Below are positions 35,501 to 47,500 of a DNA stretch of 64,000 nt, in pieces (position 1 is the stretch's first letter; each line of letters opens with the position of its first letter). The stretch is taken from the NCBI GenBank assembly GCA_004026145.2, contig SWLE01000748.1:62001-126000 (forward strand), given 5' to 3'. The notes beneath the pieces are model-generated. The model was not told the origin of the DNA, did not search any database, and saw only the letters and a list, made by a program, of their open reading frames with translations. The position numbers were made by a program, and so were the translations under genes. Source of the stretch: Takifugu bimaculatus (taxonomy: Eukaryota > Chordata > Actinopteri > Tetraodontiformes > Tetraodontidae).

Positions 35501-38500
35501 TTTAGCTTTTGGAATTATTTTCGGTTGTTTTTAAACCTTACCGGAGACCTCGTCAACACCTGACCCCTCAGCTTCCACTCGCCAACTATGTCTTCCTCAG
35601 ATATTTCAGTATCAAAGTTGGCTTCTTCTTTCTCAACCACTTCCAAGCTGGCCAGAGGCTTCAGGATCTCAGCCTCACGTTCTGGAAGAACACATGGACG
35701 AGTGGGTCAGCAGAGGACTATTTAAAACCATCTTCAAGCATCTCCGCTGACAGTACCTCCAAGTGTTAGCTTTGCAGTGTATCTGCGATCTTCTACTTCC
35801 ATCGTGTATTCTGAGACATCATCAGGCTGGCAGTTGTTGACAGTAAGCGTCACATTCGTTCCATCTTTGGTGATTTCCATCTTCTCGGAAGGAGTGATCT
35901 CAGTGTCTCCTTTTAACCACTTCCAGTTAGAGGTGTCCTTGAACAGCTCGCCCTTGAATGTGGCTTTAGATTTTGGTTTCACATGCTGGTCTCTCAGAGG
36001 CTTCACCAGCCAGTCTTTGATGATTTCTGGAGACACCCAAGATAAAGCAGTTAAAACTTCAACTGTTAAGATGCAAAACATTCTAGTCAATATCATCTTC
36101 CAGAACTCACGTTGCAATGTGTTTAATGGTCACATTGAATTTATGAAAAGAAAGAAATTCAGAATTGAATGGTGGTTGTCGGGTGTTTGGGTTCTTCTTC
36201 CAGGAACTACCGATGACTTACCGATGACTTTCACATTGGTTGTGGTGTTGACGTCGTCTCGTCCATCCACCTCACATGTGTAGGCACCAGAGTCCTCCTC
36301 GGTGGCGTTCTGGATGGTCACAGCATGCTGCAGACCAATGATATTTATAGCTACTTTTCCAGCCTTCTTCTTCAGGACAGCGCCGTTCTTCTTCCAGGTG
36401 ACATCACGCTCTTTGTTGAGCTCACAGGTCAAGTACATGGGCTGACCCTTCATACATGTGGTTTCAGGTTCCAGTTCTTTCACCCATTTAACAGGCAGCT
36501 CTGATGGAGGAAAACACACGTGGATTTAAATATCTGAACTGATTGGATGGCTACAGAGCTTCAGAAGATAAGACTCGCTGGCAGGTGTACCTTCAACAAT
36601 CAGCTTGGCCGTGCATGTGATCTCTTTCCCAGCATTCCTGGCCACACAGGTGTATTCACCTGTGTCTGACAGCTGAACATCAAGGATGTTCAACTTTCGA
36701 TCTTTGCCATCGGCTGTGAATTTATACTTGGGCCCCTCGCGTAGGTTCCCGCCATCTTTCATCCATGAAGTGATGGCGGTGGATGGAGAGATTTGACACT
36801 CAAAGACAGCAGAGGAGCCAATGGACTCTGCCTCCTGCAACACGATGTCCTCAATCTTCTTGACAAACTTTAACGGGACAGCCTTCAGCTTAAATCCTCC
36901 AAAAGGTTCCTCTGGTGGTGAAGGACCCTTCCCACCAGGCCTCAGGCCTCGGCCCCTGCCACTGTCCCCAGGCGAGGGGGTTTGTCTCACTGCAACATTA
37001 CACATGTGGTTTGGGGAGTTTTGCAGGTTTATTGCAGAATTCAGTCAAAAAACTCATTTTCTCCATATTCAAAATTATCAACACAAACTGAAGACGGTTT
37101 GAAGACTGAAGTCTTTCGAATTTTAGCCAGAATCCCATGAACGTAATGTCTACCATGTTCTCATCCTTAGCCACAGAGGCCACACCCATCTATACAAGTT
37201 CCCACTGGGAGGAGACCCGAGGAGACCCAGGGCACACTGGAGAGACCACGTCTCTCGGCGGGCCTTGGGGCACCTCGGAATCCTCACAGAAGGGCTGGAA
37301 GAAGTGTCTGGGGGGGACCAAGTCTGGGCATTCTTGATGTTCATGCTGCCTCCGTGATCCGGTTCCGGATAAGCAGATGAAGACAAGACCTTGTACTCAT
37401 ATGAAATATTAATGATTAAATGCAACACAAAGCCCATAAGTTCATACCTCCAAATCCTCGACCTCGGCCTTTTGGGGGCTCCTCCGCTGGTTTCCCATCT
37501 AAGAAACAGAGTGGAGGAGTTCTTCATGATTCAAAGGTTTGTCACAGTTGTCTCTCATGATTGACGCTATAGTTTTTATTTTTTAAAACCAAAACCAGGT
37601 GGATTTTCCCTGGATACTGGTTTTGGTCACTAGATGTTTGATCCCTCAGTGGTATCTCAGGTGCTTGACTGCTCTAGGTCCTAGAGTCTAGGACAGGGAT
37701 CTATTGCTACTGTTATCTAAGCTCTGGTTTCAGTCTCAAAATAAAATGCAACTTGGGTCAAATCTTCCTCACATACTTTGGCATTAGCAGGGATCATTTT
37801 AAACTAATTTAATATTCCTTTAGGTTTCTTGGGTGCCTACAGGAGGTCTACAGTTCTTATTTAGCGCCTTGAACTCTGTGGTTTGACCGGTTCCTCTGCG
37901 ATGTCACCTCTGTTGGTTGATTTTTGCTTCTTTGGTTCTTTGAAACGATCTATTTTGGTCTGCTCTGCTGTGAACTTGATGAACTGTTGGGACTGTAATG
38001 CCTCGTTTACACAGCAGTTCAGGAGAGCCTCTGGATCCTTCTGATTTCTCAAACTCACACTTTTATAACACATGAACATGAAAAACATCTTTGTAGTTCA
38101 AGAAGCCAACTTCAAAGTAACATTGGAAAATATAGAATTATCGTACCTTTAGTTGGTCCCGGTGCAGAAACTGGTTCCTTGTCTGCAAAACAAGATTCCA
38201 ATCTATGAGTTCAGTGGAATATTAACAATAACAAAAGCCACTGATTTCCCTTTTTGGATCTCTCCACTTATAACGGAATTTAGGAAAAGTACCCGGAGCT
38301 ACATAGGGTCAAACCACAGGACCTTAAGTATTGTCACAGGAAGTTCTTTATCATGCAACAGCATCTGACTTCCACAACACAAAGATCTGATAATCAATGT
38401 TGGCATCAGTCACAGTTGGAGGTCCTTTTGGTTATGATGCAGTAAGAAAGCCCTGAAACAAGAGACAGAAGAGCAGAACCTGAAGCTTTCATGCCAAGTT

Positions 38501-41500
38501 ACCTTCAGGTGGGCTTTCCTGGGGCAGAAAAGAAGGTTCAGCCTTCACAGGCTGGATGAGCAGGTCGGTCCTGCACCACTGACACTGGAGTTATGAGGAC
38601 ATCATTTGGACAACATTAGGTTGTGTGGACATCATTTAGACAACATTATGTTGTGTGGACATCATTTGGACAACATTACGTTGTGTGGACATCATTTGGA
38701 CAACATTATGTTGTGTGGACATCATTTGGACAACATTATGTTGTGTGGACATCATTTGGACAACATTATGTTGTGTGGACATCATTTCAACAACATTATG
38801 TTATGAGGACATCATTTGGACAACATTATGTTGTGTGGACATCATTTGGACAACATTATGTTGTGTGGACATCATTTCAACAACATTATGTTATGAGGAC
38901 ATCATTTGGACAACATGTTATGAGGACATCATTTGGACAACATTATGTTATGAGGACATCATTTGGACATTAAGGTTATGTGGACATCATTTGGACAACA
39001 TTATGTTGTGTGGACATCATTTGGACAACATTATGTTGTGTGGACATCATTTCAACAACATTATGTTATGAGGACATCATTTGGACAACATTATGTTGTG
39101 TGGACATCATTTGGACAACATTATGTTGTGTGGACATCATTTCAACAACATTATGTTATGAGGACATCATTTGGACAACATGTTATGAGGACATCATTTG
39201 GACAACATTATGTTATGAGGACATCATTTGGACATTAAGGTTATGTGGACATCATTTGGACAACATTATGTTATGAGGACATCATTTGGACAACATTATG
39301 TTATGAGGACACAATTTGGACAACATTATGTTATGAGGACATCATTTGGACAACATTATGTTGTGTGGACATCATTTGGACAACATTATGTTATGAGGAC
39401 ATCATTTGGACAACATTATATTCTGAGGACATCATTTGGAAAACATTATGTTATGAGGACATCATTATGTTATGAGGACATCATTTGGACATTATGTTCT
39501 GAGGACATCATTTGGACAACATTATGTTATGAGGACATCATTTGGATGAAATAACTAACACGGATCTTTCTAAGCCGCCTCAACAGAACCACTCGTCCAC
39601 GCTAATGTCCACACTACCAGACAAACTACCTTGTTGTGCTGGAGGCTTTGGTGTTAGTGGAGATGTTTCACTATCCTCTGTAGACAGAGAAGATAGAAAA
39701 GACCATGAAAGAGAGGACAGAAGAAGAAGTAACTGGCAAGACACTGACACAGAAAACAGATGGTAAGAACACAAAAACCAGAGCAGATGAAGAAGCTTCA
39801 CACAACAAGTACCTGAAGGTGCCCCAGCTTTGGCTGAACCAGGAGCAGATGGTGGAGACACTGGTACTGGGACAGATGGTTGCTTCCTCTCAGGCACTTT
39901 AAGAAAGATGACACCAAAATCCAGACCAAGGCCAAGACACAAGAAATCAGCACAGAGATGTCCTGAAGGAAACGAGAAGCTACCTGAAGGAGCAGATGAT
40001 GGCTTTGATGCTGCAGAGGCTTTCTCATCCTTTGGAGGAGATCCTTGGAGTTACAAGATGAAAAACATCAGAACCACAAATGTAGAAACAGCACTGACAA
40101 GAGACCAAGTTATGGTTGGTTGCAACCTGAAGAGAGTACCTGTGGGAGGAGCAAGTTTAGTGGCAGGAGGCGGCGAGGGTTTTGGTTCTGCTGCCAATGG
40201 TTTCCTCTCCTCAGGAGGAGATCCTTGGTGAATACAAGATATCAAGATTACAACCAGGAAAACCACAGTCAGGACTGTTCCCGACAAAAGAGTTGACAAA
40301 TGAAACCAAGAAAGAAGAAACATGAAGAAGGCAGGAGATGAAGATGGATGTTCAACTTGCTTTTATGTGTTCTTGGTGAAGGAATGATCTTAAAGGGAAG
40401 ACGAGCCGTTGCGGCTCAAGAAAAACAAATACCTGTCTGGGGCTTTTCGGCTTGTTCCTTGTCTGGGTTGTTCTCATGTCTTGTCGCTGGAGCTTCAGCT
40501 GGGCCCGTTTTGTCTGCTGGCCTCATGGCAGAAGGTCTCCTACTCTGATGACCTTCGTCAGAGGGAAGGACTTTTGTCTGTGGTACACCTGACATGCCTC
40601 TGGAAAGAGCTCCTAATTTCTTGTTTCCAAGCAAAGAGACTAAGCTTTCTTTATCGATGCAAGAGTCTTTGGCCGAAGCCAGTAGAGCAGATCGCTCCAG
40701 AAGTAAAATATCTTCCTGGATGTCATTCCTGGGCTTCTCTTTCTGTGGAGGACTGAAAAGACCAGTCCACTGTTGCTCGGAAGAGACACTTCCAGAAGAC
40801 ATTTCGTTCATTTTATCAGAGACAGTTTGAGTCACGTCTTTTCTCCTAACAGTTATTTCTCTGGAAGTCACGAAGCTTTTAGGCTGAACAAGAACTTTGT
40901 CTGAAGAGAAACTTTGTTCTTTATGATTGACTAATAATACGGATTCAGGTGCTTCAACAAGCTGATCGTCAGGTGACAACGTTTCACCTTTATTGCCATT
41001 CTTGGTCTTGGAGGCCACTGCCTCGTTTTTGGAATCCATTTGCAGCTTTTGTGGAGGAGATGTTACTGTCAGTGAAAGACTAGATTTCAGACCTGGAAAA
41101 CCCACGCTGGCATGGTGGTCCTTCCTCAGACTGGTGTGTTCAGGGTTGTCTTCTACATGAATTTCAGCAGACTGGATCTCTCTCCTGTCTTCTCGGACAT
41201 CAGAGACTTCCACTTTTCCTTCCATGAGTTCAACTTCTTGGACCAGAGACCTCTTTGATCCGTTTTCTATTTTCAGAACTGTGGTGTTTTAGGAAATAAG
41301 ATTGGGGATTTAGACCATGTGGTGGTCAAAGAGGTGACTTTGCTCAGACTACCGCATTCAAAAACACACATCAAAACACATCAGAGAGGCTTCGTACAGA
41401 CGTTACGCTGTCACACAACAATCAAAGCATAAATTCAAAGATGACCCAGATTCATCAAGCAGGTAACAGGGGCTGATGTTTGCTTTTACCTTGGTGCTGC

Positions 41501-44500
41501 TGGAGGCTTTCGGTCTGGAAAAGTTGGTTTGCTTCTGTCAAATGGTCTTGGACCTCCTTTGGAGGCCTGCTGTTTGTTTCTTCCATTATTGCCATAGAGC
41601 TCTCTGGTGGACTCTTTGCTGTTTCTAGAACTTTCTTTAGTGTTTCTTCCTGAACACTACAGGGTTTTTCTGGGAACTCCTCCTGGCACTCTAGCCGTGT
41701 GTCAGGATCCAACGTCTTTGGATCATTTTTACCAGCCAGCAGATGGTTTAGTGGCTTTCTTGATAACTCAGAGTGATCTGAGACAGTGTTAAAGAGCATT
41801 TCGTTATTGATTCAGGTCAAGAGTTGTCGGAATAAAGACAATCAAAGAGGTACTAAATGCAAAAGGACAAAAACAATCACACGTCAGAGACAGCACAACA
41901 CCTCAGCATTACCTGAAACATGTGCAGAACTTGACAGACACATCATGGACACAGCTTGTTCTTCCTCTCTGGGTTTAATTTGCACTTGAAAGAACATATT
42001 TGGGAATTATTTATTCCACAGGAACCACTAACCCTACCAAAGATAAGGGTCTGTGAAAGAATTATGGACGTTCAGTACCTTCACTTGGACCATGTTTCTG
42101 TGTTGGTCGGCTAATGTTGACTGCAGCTGGTCCAACTACGGTTTCCTCAACGACTGGAAGCTCTTTAGAGAACATGTTGATGTTCATCAATGAGTGTAGA
42201 GATGGAAACAAGGCTTCTAACACAGCTAGCTAAAACTACAACTTTATGAATGATTCTCAGTGGGAAGTTGCCAAGAATATTGACTCCAATGTTCAAACAT
42301 CAAACTAAAGAAGTTTTCAATGAAAGATGTGATAAACACAATTTTACCTCTGGCTGTAAGAGGTTCAGCTCTTCTGCAAGTAGCTTCTTGTTTCAGTGCT
42401 TTTGCATCATGAATGGGGTGAGAAACTTGTGGCTCAGCTGCTTCTTGTTTCTTTAGTGCCAATTTTGGGTCTGGCTCCACTGTTCTGGGCTTCTGAACTT
42501 CTGTAGAGAACTTCCTGGGAACTGTGACCTTAACCAGTACCTCTTTGGTTGAAGAAGCTTCTTCAAATGTAACAAAGAGGTTTAAGTTTTCAGAGTCTTC
42601 ATTCTTCAGACTTTTAAGAGCTCATGAAGTAAAATCAAAGAGGACAACAGAGGATCAAACTAGTTTATGTTTAACAAACTTCAGACAAAGATCATTTAAT
42701 GCTCGATTGACTTTGGTTGCCAATAAAGCCCACAAGCCCCTGAGAGCAGCTGATCAATAAGAGGAGTTAGATGATGGAACTTCACCAGAACATTACAGAC
42801 CAGCTGTAGTGTTGCTATGGTGACAGAACTATGAGAGCCAGCACAGTTTTGATCAGTGCCCACAAAGCCAACGTACCTTCAGTCTGCTCCTCCACCTGGG
42901 TCCTCTCAGCCTGGTCTTCAGGGAGTTTTCTCTCTTCTGAAGAAAGAAAACAGACTGAGGAAAAGAGAAGCAGACGGAGGAGTAACGGCAGCAGCACGTG
43001 ATGAAATGAAGCACACGTATCGATGGAGACAAAGAGGGACAAAGACACCCTCTGAAGAGGACCCTCTTCAGAGATCACATGACAGACGAGGATTGATCCA
43101 TTATCTAATTCATCCTTCATTATTCCACAAAAAGGTTGAATAAAATTTGCAATCTCATTTTTTTATCTTTATTTAGCAGAAATGATCAAAACTGTTTATT
43201 TTCATTGTAAGAAGACACTCAAGACAATGAGAATGAGGATTAAGATGATGAAGATGAAGACGATGAAGACGATGAAGATGAAGATGGCGGCTCATTATAA
43301 AGTCACATGCTGGTACAATGCCACCATTTTGTACCTTTCTGTTTTGTTTGGTCTTCAGAAAGAAAATACTGGGATGAATCGTTGGCTAGGAAAAAGAACA
43401 TTTTTAGAAGGAATCAGCTGATGGAGGTGGGAGCAAATCTGATTGGTGGAAACTTTCTGACCTTGAACAAAGAGAGACACTGATTGGGGGAGCTGAAGCG
43501 ACGCGTCTGGGACGTCTACGGTTCAACACAGACAGATTGAGCCACTGTGCCACGTGGACCAGTGATCAAATCAAGTGTGAACGGCCGGTTCAGCATTAAA
43601 TACTCACCCTGAGGAACCTGCCCCATCCTTACTTCTGCGAAGAGACAGGGCACACGAGATTAAGTGTTGAGGCACTTGAGCTTAAGCATCTTTAGCCAAG
43701 TGATGAAAGTACAGACCTTTGTCTGACAGGTAAAGTTCTGCGCTGTTTCGACCTTTGTGCATTTGATTCTCCCGGTGGCTCAGGCCTGACGGAGTGGTCA
43801 CAAACGTATCTGGTTATCATCTGGTCTTCATATGTAAAGATACTTAAAACTAAGATGCAGTCTTGGTCAGGAGCTCACACTGACGAGAAGGTAAACCAAA
43901 GGTAGCAGAGCAGCGAGGATAAGAGTGAGGAGCATCTTTATATTTTCCCGTGGATGTTTAGACTGTGGTAGCAACAGGCTGGCGAGAACCTGCTGGTGAC
44001 TCCAGCAGGTTCTGCCTCAGGTCTCACCAGTATGATAGAACGCAGCAGAAATCAGCTGTCAGGAGACAAACACAACAGGACACTTTACCTGCTACGGACA
44101 GCTTGGCGTTGGAAATGTGAGGGCCACACACCACGCGGTAGTTGCCCTCGTCCCTCGTGTCACAGTCCTTGACCTTCAGGCAGTGGAGGTCGCCCACGCT
44201 GGAGATCTCGTACTTGAGACTGTTGTCCAGTTTCTGGGTTCCTTTGTACCAGGTGAGGGAGATCTCTGGGTAGTTGATCTGAATTCGACACTTGAAGATA
44301 GCGCTTTGGTTCTCAGCTGTCTTCTGGTCAGTGATGTCCTCCAGCACCGACACAGGCTGAAAGTTGAAGAACTGTTTTGATTGAACTGGTCAAAGTTTGT
44401 GTTTGTGTAACAAGCCTGTATAAGACTGAAGATGGGTTAAAAATGATCAACCTGGGAGACATTTTACACATTTGCTCACAACGTATACCTCTGTGGAAAT

Positions 44501-47500
44501 GTGGCTTTCCAGCTGCCGGATAAACCGAGCCATGTCCACCTCCTCAACTTCCTGCAACACACACAAGCACAATTTGTCTCATGTCTGTGAGATGTTAGAT
44601 CACCTGAGCATAACGGCTGGAAGGAGGCTGTGAACAGTCAGCTTGACTTTCTGCCACATTTTCTCTCACCATTTTCCCAGTTTCAGCTTCCTTTTCCTTC
44701 TTTAGGACCTCCATGGCCTGTAAAATGCTGCGGTAGTCTTGGATGTTGTGTTCCTGCAGGATCTTCTCGTATTCTTTGGGATCACATCCTCTCAGTAGCT
44801 CAACAATATTCAACTCTTCTTTCTTGGGACTCTTTTGCTTTGAGGGAGTCCTGACAAACATTACATCACATGAGATCCTAATCTCAGACTCTAGGATCTG
44901 GCTTGATGTTCTGATCCCACCAATAACACTCACCTCTTCAGCATTGATCTAACGTCCCCGAATTCTTCTACTTCCTGCTTTTTAGTAACCTCCATCTCGG
45001 CGCTGCACTCAATCTCTCCATGTTTGTTGCTTGCCACACATCTGTAGGTGCCGGAGTCCGACTTTGTCACTTCTGAGATCTCCAACTTGGCATCCTGGCC
45101 TTTGTGTTGGATGGAGATCCGGCCACCAGGGGTGATCTGCCTCCATTTACCCTTCATCCACTTCACGTTAGGGATGGGCTCTCCTCCAATCTTGGCAATG
45201 AACTTTGCTGTTCCCTCTTTAAGATGAGAAGAAGCCAAATGTCACGAAAAGCCACATTTCATTTAATTAGAACATTTTTTATTTTTTTTAAAAGTTGGTG
45301 TTTGGGAATTTTAGTTTAGATGCAACGTTTCCTTCTCTGCTCGTCTAATAATACAAGGAAAATGCTGCTGCTCTTCTTGATCCACATGAAGCTGAGGACT
45401 GCAGGGAGTCCACTTACTCTCTGGGACAGAAACGTTTTTAGGTTCTTCGATGAAGAAAAGGTTGTCAAGTCTTCTGATTGGGGGGGGGATAACTGGAATG
45501 GCAGCCTCAGCAGGAACACCCCTGAGTCCTTTTTCTGAGAGCAAAAGAAAAGTTAGAGGGAAAGAAGGTAGCACCAGAGCTGACAACATTTGAAAGTCTA
45601 TTTCATGTGTCAACCATGTGACAGAAGTGCATTTTCTAGAAAATCAGCTGCTAAGAAAAGGTCCCTTAAAAGCAGAATATAGTATAAAAAGAAGCAAAAG
45701 AGTACCTTTAACTGTGACTCTGGCCTTGCAGAAGGTGCTTCCTGCTGCATTGCTAGCCTTGCACAGGTAATCTCCTGCTTCACCTTTTGAGACAGCATTG
45801 ACTTCCAAACAAACACTTCCATCAACAAATGTGATTTGTGTTTCTCTGCTGGACTTCAGCTCCCTCCTGTCCTTCATCCACTGAACCTTCAGTGGAGGAG
45901 AACCAATGACGTGGCATTTCAGATGCAGCTTCTCACCCTCTTTCACGGTAACCGACTCCAATGGGACGTCAAACTTTGGTGCCTGGGTAGACTCTACAGA
46001 AGCCATGAGAAAAGAAGCAGAACAGCTTCAGAGACTCTCAATCAGTAACGTGAAGGCGAAGAAGCAGAGAGAAAACACGACATCTTTGCATCACGCCACA
46101 ATCTTGTCACGTTTATCTGGACTAAAACATTGTAGGAATCAGAGGTATGTGTGACTTCAAGGAATGGGAGATTTTCACTCCTCAGCATGAATTCTCCTGA
46201 CGATGTGGGGGTCCCTCATGATTCTCCTCACGTGACTCCCAGATGAATATTACAAATTGGAACCCTTTAAATGCCAAGCCAAAAGCCAAGAGATGTCAGG
46301 AAGTTCTGTAAATGCCAGAAGCCCTTCAGTCCAGATCAGGAAGAGGCCAGTGCTTGCAGCCAAAGCCAGAACTGACCGTCATATCTCTGAATGTAGAAGC
46401 ACTCTCTGCAACCAAACAAAAATGTGTTGCAAAACTTGGAAAGAACATCACTGTGATCTTCTCTGCCTACAAGAAAGTCACTGTGGACAACAACATCCTC
46501 ATCCTCAGGTAGAAGGCATTACTTCACTCACAGAAATGCCCCCTCAACTCCTGAACCTCACCCAAAACATCCAACACAGGTTCACGAGCTGTCTTGGATG
46601 TCCACCACCTTCCTCTGAACATAATGTTGAGCTAACCTCATTGGAGCGTCTTTGGAATGTTGAGGAATGTTCTCAGTCATGCAGAGAATTCTTGGCTTAT
46701 GAAAATTCAACTGGACTTCCTTTAGTTTTTCCTCCTCATTTATGACTTCTGCTCTTCAGTTCGAACTTCAGAAGAAGCCTCTTGGATAAAAAGTGAAATG
46801 TCTTTGAAAAACTAAAGGAATCCAGTTCGATTCTCTTAAGGCAAGACGGCATCTTTGTAATTCTGAACAACATGCAAAGATCTCAGTAACAACCCTGAGG
46901 CAGTGTCCTGGCCCTCTACTGTACCCTGAGGCAGCGTCCTGGCCTCTACTGTACCCTGAGGCAGCGTCCTGGCCTCTACTGTACCCTGAGGCAGCGTCCT
47001 GGCCCTCTACTGTACCCTGAGGCAGCATCCTGGCCTCTACTGTACCCTGAGGCAGCGTCCTGGCCTCTACTGTACCCTGAGGCAGCGTCCTGGCCTCTAC
47101 TGTACCCCGAGGCAGCGTCCTGGCCCTCTACTGTACCCCGAGGCAGCGTCCTGGCCCTCTACTGTACCCCGAGGCAGCGTCCTGGCCTCTACTGTACCCC
47201 GAGGCAGCGTCCTGCCCTCTACTGTACCCTGAGGCAGCATCCTGGCCTCTACTGTACCCCGAGGCAGCGTCCTGCCCTCTACTGTACCCTGAGGCAGCAT
47301 CCTGGCCCTCTACTGTACCCTGAGGCAGCATCCTGGCCCTCTACTGTAGCCCTGAGGCAAGCGTCCTGCCTCTACTGTTAACCCGCGGCAGCATCCTGGC
47401 CCTCTACTGTACCTGAGGCAGCTCCCTGGCCTCTACTGTACCCTTGAGGCTAGCGTCCTGGCCTCTACTTGTACCCATGAAGGCCAGCGGTCCTTGGCCC

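Noticed and set aside
37861..38088. Minus ORF with [21 protein letters not shown] as a PEVK exon
   Set aside because: The composition is suggestive, but the acceptor has no pyrimidine tract and no convincing donor in phase 1 follows. Left as a doubtful stretch.
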